From Cladosporium sp. IMV 00045 (taxonomy: Eukaryota; Ascomycota; Dothideomycetes; Cladosporiales; Cladosporiaceae), in assembly GCA_001931905.2 (NCBI GenBank), contig MSJI02000590.1, positions 1-19,626 of the forward strand: DNA of 19,626 nt, given 5' to 3'. The position numbers and the translations under genes are program-made. Shown in pieces: positions 1-8,898 of the stretch. Within the stretch, counting starts at the first letter, position 1. Each line of letters opens with the position of its first letter. The notes under the pieces are model-generated. The model did no database searches. It was not told the origin of the DNA and saw only the letters and a list, made by a program, of their open reading frames with translations.

Positions 1-2
1 AC

Positions 3-446
3 CGCGGCCTCACGCAAAGCCCCGAGACCAAGAACTACGAGCCCGCCGTCGAGGGCCAAGTCATGGTCCTCCTCGACTCCTTCGCCTACCCCGAGCTCGC
101 GCAGGAAGGTCTCATGCGCGAGGTCCTCAACCGCGTCCAGCGCCTGCGCAAGCGCGCCGGTCTCATCCCCACCGACGACGTCAAGCTCGCCTACACCGTT
201 CTCGCTTCCAGCCCGAGCACGGATGGCGAAGCCGTGGACGAGAAGAGCGGCGACAAGGCCGCTGCTGCGGAGGTGTCGAGGCTCGAGAACGAGAGGGTCA
301 TCGAGGAGATGTTCGCGCAGCAGGCTGCGGCTTTCACCAAGGCGGCGAGCAAGGGCGTCATTAAGGACGATGGCTCCACCGCCGTCGCGGAGGAGGAGAC
401 GGACGTCAAGGACGTGAGGCTGCTGCTGAAGTTGTTGAAGGTGTAG
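3..446 (+). CDS. ILS1: Isoleucyl-tRNA synthetase, cytoplasmic (C-terminal 147 residues, 5' partial)
   Basis: Class I aminoacyl-tRNA synthetase that charges tRNA-Ile for cytosolic translation. Only the C-terminal end is present; the frame is open from the left edge at base 3 to the TAG at 444-446. The stretch YEPAVEGQVMVLLDSFAYPE, followed by REVLNRVQRLRKRAGL and PTDDVKL, is the conserved block just after the anticodon-binding domain of eukaryotic IleRS. The remaining 70 or so residues are a charged, Ala/Glu-rich tail, and end in a Leu/Lys-rich segment (RLLLKLLKV). The catalytic HIGH and KMSKS motifs lie outside the window. An internal ATG at 63 is not a real start, because the conserved sequence continues upstream of it. 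The gene converges on SFI1. Confidence 0.9.
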   Translation, partial: RGLTQSPETKNYEPAVEGQVMVLLDSFAYPELAQEGLMREVLNRVQRLRKRAGLIPTDDVKLAYTVLASSPSTDGEAVDEKSGDKAAAAEVSRLENERVIEEMFAQQAAAFTKAASKGVIKDDGSTAVAEEETDVKDVRLLLKLLKV

Positions 447-841
447 GCCAAACCTGGCAATGTTGATGGGAATAGGATAAGATGAGTAGATGAATAGATG
501 ATCAGAAACAATACAAAAGCATTCTACAGTTTGAGTAAGGTATACCTTTGCTTGATTCTCACTTTGTAGACTTTCATATTGAGGCCGTTCATTTTCGGAC
601 GTCCCCCATGCACAAGACTTCTTCAAGGCTGCCCCGATGTCCATATACAGGCTCTACCTTTCACCAAGGTTGGCATGCCACACGAGACGTCACAAAGCCA
701 ATAATGCAAATCGAACAAAACCCAATAGAAGAGCTCGAGTCCCCAGATGACACAGAAACATCTTTTATAGTTAATCTACGAAAAGAAGCAATAGGGGGTA
801 TCATCATCATCACCATCCTAAAACCCACCAACCCACCAACC
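447..841. other. Intergenic spacer between convergent genes
   Basis: This holds the 3' flanks of the IleRS gene (+) and SFI1 (-). It is AT-richer than the genes. It has a short TCA-triplet run around 801-811 and a two-copy CCCACCAA repeat at about 824-840, which reads as G-runs on the SFI1 transcript strand. I see no further gene. Confidence 0.6.
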
Positions 842-3800
842 CTAACTCCCTCCAAACCTCACCTCCACCCCACCCTCACCGTCATCAACCTCATCCTCCT
901 CCCTCGGATCCTCAATCCTCCCCGCCGTACTCCTCGCAAACCTTCCCGCCTTCGCGAACCTTACACTCTTCCCCGTACCCAAACCCGCCCCGGAGCGGCC
1001 GAAAACACTATTCCTCAACGCGCTAGGCGGCACGGAACCGAACCCACCGGCTCTCAGCTTGCGGGAGAAAGGCGTGACTTGCGGCGTCAGACCGCGCGAC
1101 GCGGCGGGCGTGGGGCTGCCGCTGTTGTCGCGCCCGGCGGTGAGAGGGGCGGGGGTGGTTGTGAGGTAGGAGGGTTCGAACGCGAAGGGCGTGCCTGCTG
1201 CGGGCGTGGGGATGGGGCGGAAACGGCCTGCGCGGCGGGAACGGGAGGGAGTTTGCATGTAGCCTGGGGTTCCTTTGGGGGTGTAGGAGGTGGTTGCGTG
1301 GGAGGGGGTGAAGCGTTCGACTGAGCGGGCTGCGGCGCGTGAGGCCGGGCGGATGCTGGGGCTTTCGGGTTCGGTGGTGGGGTCTGTTGGTTCTTGCTTT
1401 GCTGCTCTGGAGGCGGAGGCTTGGGCGAACCAGTGTCGGAGCATTTGTTTGATGTGTTGGTCTTTGTTTCGTGAGAGGAGGGCGTCGGCGGATTTTGTCT
1501 TTTGGGAGGCGGCGAATTGTGCCCATTGCAGGCGCTTCAGGGCGGATGCTTGGAGTGCTAGGTCGGAGCTGAGGCGGAAGGAGGATGCGGTCTCTTCGAG
1601 ATCGGCTATTTCGGTGTGGCGGGCGAGCATTGCAGACAGCGCTGAGACGACAAGTCTTTGGTCGTCGACGTTATCTGCCTGTACTTCACGAATTCGCTGT
1701 GCTTGGGTGGCCTCTCGCCACCGATCGAATGCGTTTGTCCCGATAGCGAAGAGTTGGGCTTGAGCACGTCGCTGAGCTTCTTCTTGCATCGATTGCACCT
1801 CCATGCCCTTTGTTCGCCAAGCAGCGAAACACTTGTTGGCCATGCTGTACTTCACTCGAGCACGAACCTGCACATACGCGTCTCGCCGCCGCTGATGCTG
1901 ATGTTCAGTAGTGCGAGTACGCCAGGTTTTCAGAGCCGAGGAACAAAGGCAGTACCACCTTGCGTCGGCTGCCCATTTGGCCAATTGTCGAGCACGTTGG
2001 GTCTTGTCTTTCCATTCGCTCAAAACGTCAGGTAGCGCTCGGCTATTTGCGAACTCGATTGCAGCTCTTTCGGCATCCTCGCGGCGCCGCAATGCGACAT
2101 TGAGACGGACCATGCTCGACGCCAATCTACGCCGCCTTTGATCGACAGCAAACGCCGCCGCTCGTTCTTCGAGCTCAGCTTGAAGATCGACAAACGTCCC
2201 ATGTAGCGTTTCAAGGCCGTGGCGGAGGAGCCGTGCATCTGCTGCACGCTGGAAAAGCCGGAGGCGCTCTTGGAGCACCCATTTGTACAGGCTTTCCACG
2301 AGCACTCGCTCGTCAATACGCTGAGCAAGAGCACGAGTCCGTAGGGTATCGTTCCAATTAGTCCAAGCGTCTTGGAGCACTCGCTTGCGGTCGACCTCGA
2401 CGGCTTGTCGCGTCAATGAAAGGTGCAGATTCCATACTGAGAAAGCTTTACGTTGGAGCGTAAGGGTGACTCTTAGAGACATAGTCTTTTCAAGCGGACT
2501 TAGCCGGCCTTGGATCCGCAGTATCTCCATGCATTTGGTGCGAGACTTCTGTGCTTGGAATGCTTGAGCGGAAGCCGCAGCTTGTTGATACTCGCTCAAT
2601 CGTAAGCGTAGATGATGGAAAGTACTTCGCAACAGTCGATTCGATCTGAATGACTCTGCCTGTCGGTTGAAATCTTGAACGTGACGTCCATGACCAGATA
2701 TCTTGAGCAACGCCCGCCTTTCAATGCGCTCTTGATATCCAGCTTCAACTTTACGCGAACAGAATTGCCAGAACCAAGCCCTGTACAGGTGCCTCTCAAG
2801 AGTTTCCTCGTAATGCGCAGTGGCCTGCTCATGGACCAGATGTCGTCTGGCTGTTCGGTCTCGCCATCTAGTGATGAACTTCTGGGTCAAGATCTGGCGT
2901 GCTTTGGCGTTATTTTCAATGGTAATCCGCCTCCATCGCCGGAAATATCGCAGCGCAAGAAGCAGCTGGCTGGCTCGATATGTTCTCGTCCTGAGAGCCA
3001 GATGACGTGCATGCCAGTGATCGAAACTCTTCTGGGCAAGCATGAGACTCCGAAACCAAACTGATCTCCGCTCCATACGTTCGAATTCCTCTTCTTGCCG
3101 TCGCTCTTCAGTCTTCGCTTGCGCTACCAACTTCCATTGATCCAGAGCTTGTCGAATGAGTGTGCGAGCATCATGCGCTGTAGCGATTGCAGACGCAGCT
3201 TCGTTGCGGCTGCTTAGCGCTATCAAAGAGTCGTGCCACACGTGGGTATAGCGCCTCTTCATGTTTAGGTCTTGAATGTAGAGAAACGAATCCAAGATGA
3301 TCTGATGCTGCTCAGCTCGCTGTTCCTCATTCAAGGTCTGCGTAAAGAGCATGGACGAATCGGCTGGCCCGTCAGGCTCGGAAGCGTGAATTGACGACGA
3401 AGACACGTTACGAGCCGCGTGAGGCGCATGTCGATTCTTCTTGTCTGCATCTGCAGACTGTGCTCGTTGGTTGTAGTACGGACGACCAGGTGTTGGAGGA
3501 CGTTGCAAGAACCCTCTTTCGTCAGGTGTTTCATCGTGAAGTTGTTGCGAGTGTTCGCTCAACCAAGTCTCCTCATATCGCGCATCGTCGAACGATACCC
3601 GTCTTCGGTCCTTGCCATCGTTGCGACTCTTGAACTGTGGGACAACAACATCTTCTGTAGGATTGCTTTCCGCCTCAAGATCCGTAGGTTCCAGCCTGAT
3701 ACCCTTGGTGGCCAGCAGTTTGTTCAGCTCTTCCAGGAAGTCGACGCTATATTCACTGTTCTTCACCGCTATGCAACGTTTGCCGAGAACATTGACCCAG

Positions 3801-4044
3801 TTAAAGATGATCTTGTCATGGTCTGTATTTATGCCTTGCTCTGCGAATTCGGCTTTATATGCGGCGTCGAGCGCTTCAGCGCATGATGGGAATGGGAATG
3901 AGGCGGCTCGTCGAACGATTGCTTCTAGGAGATAGATATCTTTGCCGGTCAGCAGAGGTACTACAAGCTACGACGATACAACAAGCTCTGCATACCCTCA
4001 TCGCCGATGTCCGCGAGTGCCAGTTCTGCATCGTTGCCATTCAT
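842..4044 (-). CDS. SFI1: Sfi1-like centrin-binding spindle pole body protein (two exons)
   Basis: Sfi1 is a long helical filament that binds centrin (Cdc31) along its length and forms the half-bridge needed for spindle-pole-body duplication. Proposed exons are 4044-3996 and 3924-842, giving 1043 residues. The intron 3995-3925 (71 nt) has donor GTATGC, branch site TGCTGACC and acceptor CTAG. Residues ~17-90 look like the conserved N-terminal Sfi1 region (AIVRRAASFPFP, then NTDHDKIIFNWV). Residues ~230-860 carry about 16 degenerate helical repeats with a conserved Trp, such as FDHWHARH, YFRRWRRIT, ALKTWRTRT and FDRWREATQ. The last ~180 residues are disordered, with about a dozen Ser/Thr-Pro sites including a full Cdk site, TPSR; Cdk control of the Sfi1 C-terminus is known in yeast. 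The family call is firm. The first exon is less so: the frame stays open upstream to 3970, and a 35-nt intron (3995-3961) would also keep frame but is very short. Confidence 0.85.
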
Positions 4045-4425
4045 AGGCGGTTATCTGGGAATGTATTTCCGGCGCGAGCGCTTCGAGTACGGCACTGTCA
4101 TCGGGTGCGTCGTTCCATATACGCGGTGTATTGAGGCGATAGGTAAGTTTTGGCCGATTATCTCATACTGGTCCAACTGTGTTTGCGAAAGATGACTTGC
4201 GCAAGCAGGTCGTAGAGGCTCTGGCGCAGAATGAAGTGTCGCAAAGCAACAAATAATGCATACGCCGAGGAGACGCGCTGTTGCTCGGAAAGCGCGTTCT
4301 GTTGATCGCACCGTCAGACCTTCCTAATTGGACGGTTCACCATTGATGAAATCATTCACTTCATCGCGACTAGATTTACCTCATTGCCTCCATCTGAATC
4401 TTGATTCGGATCATATACATACACA
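4045..4425. promoter_or_regulatory. Head-to-head intergenic region of SFI1 and the NDUFAF8-like gene
   Basis: 381 bp lie between the proposed SFI1 start (-) and the twin-Cx9C gene start (+), so this must hold both promoters. No clear TATA box is visible. A strong plus-strand donor-like sequence, GTAAGT, begins at 4143, and a possible acceptor, GCAAGCAG, ends at 4207; this could be a 5'-UTR intron of the plus-strand gene. A short open frame from 4007 runs into that donor (see findings). Confidence 0.45.
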
Positions 4426-4713
4426 ATGCCAGGCCGTACAAGACCCATTGAGAAGTTCGCAGAGGCAACAGCCAAATGCTCTCCTGAGGTTGGTCTTCAA
4501 GCTGCTTTTTGAGAGACTTCAAGCTGATCAATGATTAGGGCGCCGTGTATGGCAAATGCGTTGCGGCGAACTTCCAGAACGCCCACAAGGACATGTGTGC
4601 TAGGGAGTTCATGCTGCTGAAGGATTGCTACCTTGTACGTTTTTGAATTTGTCTGACCATGTGGACGTGCTGCTAACTGCATCAAACAGAAGGCGGCAGG
4701 CAAGAAGGCGTAA
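4426..4713 (+). CDS. Twin Cx9C (CHCH) protein, NDUFAF8-like complex I assembly factor (three exons)
   Basis: Small intermembrane-space-type protein assembled by hand from exons 4426-4488, 4539-4634 and 4690-4713, giving 60 residues. The introns are 50 nt (donor GTTGGT, branch GCTGATC, acceptor TTAG) and 55 nt (donor GTACGT, branch GCTAAC, acceptor ACAG). The spliced product has exactly C18-x9-C28 and C41-x9-C51, the twin Cx9C pattern of proteins oxidised by the Mia40 relay. The blocks YGKCVAAN and CAREFMLLKDCYLKAAGKK match the pattern I know from NDUFAF8 (C17orf89), which in humans works with NDUFAF5 in complex I assembly. C18 and C28 come from different exons and still give perfect spacing, which supports the splicing model. 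The start ATG has A at -3. The stop is only 96 bp from the LEU2 stop on the other strand. Another Cx9C protein family is possible; the fold is surer than the name. Confidence 0.8.
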
Positions 4714-4809
4714 ACGCCGTGTACTTAATATTGTATCTCTTCACTGTTTAGCGAAATCCCTATTACGAAAACATGACAGCACCAACTCATGACTGGATGT
4801 CATGACCTC

Positions 4810-6030
4810 TCACGCCTTCAACAACTTTCTTACTTCGTTCTGAATAGCCTCGCTCATCTCCTTCGTTCCGGCTTTACCACCAAGATCGCCACTTCGCAGA
4901 CCCAACCCCCCAATATCTTTCGCGTTCAATACCTGCTCAACAGCCTTTTCCACGATCTCTGCTTCTCGGTGCCAGTTGAAGGAATACCGCAGCATCATCG
5001 CCAAACTCAACACCTGTGCGACCGGATTTGCAAGCCCCTTGCCACTGATGTCTGGCGCGCTACCGTGGACCGGCTCGTACAGACCTCTTGCGCCACCAAC
5101 GCTGTTCTGGCCCGTCGAGCCGCCAGGAGGTCCTGCCAATGAAGCAGACGGAAGGAGTCCAAGCGAACCGGTCAAACCACCAGACTCGTCACTTAGAATG
5201 TCGCCGAAAGTGTTATCCGTTAAGATAATGCCATTCCACCTCGTGGGCTGCGTAATAAACAGCATCGCCAGACTATCCGCCAGCTGATGCTGCAACTTGA
5301 CCTGCGGGAACTCCTTCTCGAAGACCTGAGTGACAATCCTCCGCCACACCCTCGAGTTGGCCAGAACGTTCGCCTTGTCCACGCTCGTGACCGGAGTCGG
5401 CGGGTCCGTCTGCATCGCCAGCGCTCCAGCAACGCGCGCCACCCGCTCAATCTCCGTGCGTGTGTACTCCCACGGATCGCAGCCGTAGTCCTCCTCTTCG
5501 ACTTTCTTGCCGAAATAAGCGCCACCGCAATTCTCACGGATCAGCATGAAATTCACCCCCTTGATCAACTCTTCCTTAATCGGCGCGCGATCCACGAGCG
5601 ATTGCGAGGGGAAATAGCAGGGTCTCAGATTCGCAAAGATCTAGTTGTCTCGTCAGCCACTTTTTAAAAAACCACACCCATCCCACACTTCACGATAATC
5701 ACCAACCTGCATCTCCTGCCTAACCCTCAACAAGCCACTCTCCGGATTCGGCTGACTATGCCCCCATTCGGGCCCACCAGCGCTGCCGAAGAAGACGGCG
5801 TCGGCCTGCGCGCTCTTGCGCAGAACTTCTTCCGTCGACGCGATCCCGTGCTTGTCCAGCGAGCAGCCGCCGCAGAGGTCGAATTCTCGTTGGAACTTGA
5901 TCCCGTTGTGTTCTTCGATGATGTCGAGCACTTTGAGCGCTTCGGAGACGACTTCGGGCCCGATGTGGTCGCCGGGGAGGATGAGGATTTTGCCGCTTTT
6001 GGCGGGGGGTGGGTGCGTTGCTGTGGACAT
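4810..6030 (-). CDS. LEU2: 3-isopropylmalate dehydrogenase (two exons)
   Basis: Catalyses NAD-dependent oxidation and decarboxylation of 3-isopropylmalate in leucine biosynthesis. Exons are 6030-5707 (108 codons) and 5640-4810, giving 384 residues, close to the usual ~365. The 66-nt intron 5706-5641 has donor GTTGGT, branch GGCTGACG and acceptor CTAG, and is phase 0. Visible family motifs: KILILPGDHIGPEVV at the N-terminus; R114 before PCYFP; the substrate-binding segment LIRENCGGAYFG with R143 and Y150; K197 in VDKANVL; metal-binding D250, D255 and D259 in TDNTFGDILSDESGG; and the NAD-binding GLYEPVHGSAPDISGKG at ~294-310. All key residues are present, so it should be active. The protein has no obvious targeting peptide, in line with a cytosolic enzyme. 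It converges on the twin-Cx9C gene and diverges from the cyclin gene across 2.05 kb. Confidence 0.95.
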
Positions 6031-6176
6031 GATTGGGTTTGGGAGATGGGGCTGAGGTTTGGTATATAATGAACAAAGTAGTGTTTGTCAATCAAGACAA
6101 GTCAAGTCAGGGAAAATGGACAAAATCGAAGAGGTTAAATTCTAGTTCAAAAGTCACGACTGATCTATTGTTTCAA

Positions 6177-6222
6177 GAAAGATGTGGTCTTCCAAAAACC
6201 AGTAGATCAGACCTCATCTTTC
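6177..6222. repeat. Imperfect inverted repeat in the LEU2 upstream region
   Basis: The arms 6177-6190 and 6209-6222 (14 nt) are complementary at 13 of 14 positions around an 18-nt loop. A second perfect 8-bp pair, CTGATCTA (6160-6167) and TAGATCAG (6203-6210), overlaps the right arm, so the two stems would compete. The structure sits right beside the candidate TATA box. Confidence 0.5.
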
Positions 6223-6223
6223 C

Positions 6224-6229
6224 TTTATA
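6224..6229 (-). promoter_or_regulatory. Candidate TATA box of LEU2
   Basis: TATAAA on the minus strand, about 195 bp upstream of the LEU2 ATG. It lies between the start codon and the Leu3-type site, as expected for a fungal promoter. A TATATA at 6063-6068 is too close to the ATG to be the main TATA element. Confidence 0.35.
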
Positions 6230-6308
6230 ACTTTCTTTCAAGATCGTCTCTGTTGTTTTGTTCCCGAGACTCTGCCTCTCTCATAGAGCTTCCCCGCAGC
6301 CCCCTCTA

Positions 6309-6318
6309 CCGAGATCGG
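6309..6318. promoter_or_regulatory. Candidate Leu3-type zinc-cluster binding site upstream of LEU2
   Basis: CCGAGATCGG fits CCG-N4-CGG, the half-site arrangement bound by the Zn2Cys6 activator Leu3 in yeast (consensus CCGGNNCCGG). It lies 280 bp upstream of the LEU2 start and 80 bp upstream of the candidate TATA box. The match comes from pattern and position only; a CCG-N4-CGG can occur by chance in GC-rich DNA. Confidence 0.4.
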
Positions 6319-7992
6319 AGAGACATTGCAGCGAACGCGAGGGTCTGATGGCCCAACCTCGAGTCGAGGATATAGCTTCCTTGAGAACATCAAACGCTGA
6401 AAATGTCTATGTTTTCCAACTCAGAGTCAAACATAAAGCACTGCATACACATCTACATTCCCGACATTGGAATCATAGACAAATCAAGGGCATTGCTGGT
6501 GTCACGATCGCAATGCACATGTACCTCAAGCCACATCGAAACGCACGAGCAAGTCTCTCAAGAGCAGCGACGTGAAGCTCTCTGCCCGTCACGGGCAGTT
6601 CAATCAAATCAATCATCCTCACAACACCAGCCCGACAAAAATGCAAGAACCCCACGCATGCCAGACGACGTCGTACTAAATGTCGAATCCTCTTGCATGA
6701 TAAGAGCGGTGTTTGTCATGGGGATGTTGATGGGTCTAACATGGCTCATTGCGTCTCGGGATGAGGTTGTTTTCGTGGAGTTTGAGTGCTCAATTCTAGC
6801 TGAGACGAGTGAATTGTCTTGATACCGAAATGGCGAGTAATGATACTGGAGGCAGAGGATGCGTTGCGAGAGGCGCTCGGTCTGATCAGACGAATTCGGG
6901 GTGAGACCACTCGATATATGTCTGAATACCTAGCCTTGTTGATAAGAGCATCAGCTACGAGCCGGTCCTTCGATTTTCCAGTAGCCCCGAAACGCCCATC
7001 TGATACATGAAATGCTGTACTGAAGACGCCTTGATACGTCGATTACATGTATACTTGCAATTGGCAAAATCCATTTGGGTCACGAGAGAAGCAAACATAG
7101 CGAGATTCACTCGCTTAGATGTATGTATGTACGTACCCGTTCATGCAAGGGTCTTAAGCGATGCCCCTCATATGAGATCTATTTGGTCATCGCCTACGTG
7201 ATTCCCTTGGAAAGAAGCATCTGGCCAGACAAGCCGACATGGGGTCCGGACCGAGGCCAGATGGTAGTCGTACCGCATATCGCCGTAGATGCATGCATAC
7301 AGTCGTGGAATACCGAGATTGCTGCAAACTGGGGTCCATGCTCAACAACAAGTGTGGACGGGGGAAATAAACGTGTGGAACTCGGTACGGTGGTAGCGGG
7401 GCTGGATGATAATGAGATTAGGGCTGTGGGATTGGGGAGATACTCGAGGATCGTAAGTGAAGAGTATACCATGCTGATGTGAGCAAAATATTGAAGGTAC
7501 CTCACTCTCGAAGCTGAAGGTACGTAACGCTCTCTGCCAGCGAAACAGACATGAAACAACTCCATCCACACGGCGGTAGACTTTGATACTTTCACCAGCC
7601 TTGTTGCCGCGACCAATGGACAGTCACAGCTGCAAACGCCATGGGCCGGACTAGAACCAGAGCATTTCTCCTTCACAGCGCATTCTTCTGCAGCATCGAG
7701 CTAAGCAAGGCCAAACCGTTAGATATCCGGCAGACGGTGCCATCTCCTCCGTCTCCCGTCTCCATTTCCCGTCGCTCGCTGTGCATGACTATCTCACTTT
7801 TATCCAGCCAGCGCTAATCAACGGCCTTGCCCTCGTGCCTCCTCCGCCTCCCTTCTTCCACCGCTCTTCAACAACAACGACAATAACCACATAAACCACA
7901 ATTCGCTCGCAAACACAACATTCGTGAACAAAGCAGTCCGCAACCTTTCTCCAACCCTCGCTCACCGCAACAAGACCCCCTACCCTCACTCC

Positions 7993-8140
7993 ATGTCTTG
8001 AGCTTCACATTCGACCCGACTTGATGGGCACCCGCCGGCAGCACACCACACACTCCCCGCCTCCCCCCAATCGCACTGGAGCATGGAAGATGCTCCCACC
8101 CACCACGACGCACACGATGGAGAGCCACAAGACGCCCTGA
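7993..8140 (+). promoter_or_regulatory. Upstream ORFs of the cyclin gene, one overlapping its start
   Basis: Two plus-strand upstream ORFs precede the cyclin ATG at 8083. The first is a minimal ATG-TCT-TGA at 7993-8001. The second starts at ATG 8024 and runs in another frame to TGA 8138-8140, overlapping the first 58 bases of the cyclin coding sequence. The 8024 ATG has T at -3 (weak); the cyclin ATG has A at -3 (good), so leaky scanning is plausible. Whether both ORFs are in the mRNA depends on the unknown transcription start. Confidence 0.4.
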
Positions 8141-8898
8141 ACAATAACACCACCACCACCACCACCACCTCACCGCCCGCCCCACCAAATCCCAACGCCG
8201 ACGGCTCCCTGCCCGCCATCGACGCCCGCTTCGAGAATCTCTCCCACGAGCCCGTCCGCCTGACCTCTCCCACCTGGGACATCACCTCCCTCTCCGCCCT
8301 CGGCGCCCTGCGCACGCTTCAAAACACCCTCGAAACCCTCACCGAAGCCGCGACAGACGTGCCTCCCACACCCCCCATCTCCCGCCCCGCGACACCAACC
8401 CACGCCGCAAAAGCAAACGAAAACACCCCTCCCGCCTCCGCTCCCCCAGCAGCAACAACAGCAGCCTACATCGGCGCCAACGCCGACCCGCACCACGTCC
8501 AACACGCCGCCATCGCCCGCCGCTTTTTCAGCAAACATCCACCCCCCTTCAGCATCACCGCCTACCTCGCGCGCCAACACGCCTACTGCCCGCACAGCCC
8601 CGGCGTCTACCTGACCGCGGCACACTACATTCACCGCTTGTGCGTTGTGGAAGGCGTGCTGCCCGCCACGAACCGCACGGTGCATCGGCTGTGTCTTGCG
8701 GCTACGAGGATCGCGGCCAAAGCGCTTGAGGATAATAAGTGGAGTCAGCAGCGGGTCGCGCAGGTGGGTGGAGTGAGTGAGAGGCAGTTGTTGGGTTTGG
8801 AGGTGGGGTTGTGTTTTTTGCTGGATTGGGAGTTGGGGGTTGATGAGGGTGGGTTGGCGGGGAGTTTGTGGGGGTTGCAGGTTGCGGGGAGGAGGTGA
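8083..8898 (+). CDS. Pho80/PCL-type cyclin
   Basis: Regulatory partner of a cyclin-dependent kinase of the Pho85 type. The 271-residue protein has a disordered Pro/Thr/Ala-rich N-terminal half (with a run of seven Thr at 23-29) and a cyclin domain at about 140-255. Family motifs in order: ARRFFSKHPPPFSITAYLAR (145-164), the central helix with YCPHSPGVYLTAAHYI (168-183), NRTVHRLCLAATRIAAKALED (197-217) with the conserved Lys213, then AQVGGVSERQLLGLE (226-240) with Glu240, and LLDWEL. The VGG-x-LxxLE arrangement is typical of the cyclin family that includes yeast Pho80 and Pcl proteins and Neurospora PREG. I cannot tell phosphate signalling (Pho80) from a Pcl-type role. There is no intron. Codon choice changes sharply inside the gene: C-ending codons before about 8640, G/T-ending codons after. 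Confidence 0.85.
   Translation: MEDAPTHHDAHDGEPQDALNNNTTTTTTTSPPAPPNPNADGSLPAIDARFENLSHEPVRLTSPTWDITSLSALGALRTLQNTLETLTEAATDVPPTPPISRPATPTHAAKANENTPPASAPPAATTAAYIGANADPHHVQHAAIARRFFSKHPPPFSITAYLARQHAYCPHSPGVYLTAAHYIHRLCVVEGVLPATNRTVHRLCLAATRIAAKALEDNKWSQQRVAQVGGVSERQLLGLEVGLCFLLDWELGVDEGGLAGSLWGLQVAGRR
8149..8169 (+). repeat. (ACC)7 microsatellite inside the cyclin coding sequence
   Basis: Seven tandem ACC codons encode a poly-Thr run in the disordered N-terminal half of the cyclin. Length changes would be in-frame, so this is a likely length-polymorphic site. Confidence 0.9.

Larger units (their letters stand above)
6031..8082. other. Long intergenic region between divergent LEU2 and cyclin genes
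   Basis: A 2.05-kb stretch. The left part is LEU2 upstream sequence (TATA candidate, inverted repeat and Leu3-like site listed separately). About 7700-8082 is C-rich and probably the cyclin 5' leader. In between I see only short frames without recognisable protein sequence, a 9-nt direct repeat (7492-7500 and 7515-7523), and a GTAT-rich patch near 7119-7136. No tRNA, snRNA or spliced gene could be recognised. Confidence 0.5.

Noticed and set aside
1160..1180. GGTTCGAAC-like sequence as a tRNA B box
   Set aside because: It lies in SFI1 coding sequence with no matching A box or cloverleaf arms.
548..1324. 258-codon plus-strand open frame at the SFI1 3' end
   Set aside because: It lies mostly antisense to the SFI1 coding sequence, starts without ATG, and encodes Arg/Gly/Pro-rich low-complexity sequence of no known family.
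4051..4311. 86-codon minus-strand frame upstream of SFI1 as an alternative first exon
   Set aside because: It has no similarity to the Sfi1 N-terminus and stops before reaching the SFI1 frame; no donor gives the needed phase.
6063..6068. TATATA as the LEU2 TATA box
   Set aside because: Only about 33 bp from the LEU2 ATG, which would leave almost no leader; TATAAA at 6224-6229 is better placed.
7194..7676. 160-codon minus-strand open frame between LEU2 and the cyclin gene
   Set aside because: No recognisable motifs, irregular codon use unlike neighbouring genes, and stops in nearby frames; probably chance.
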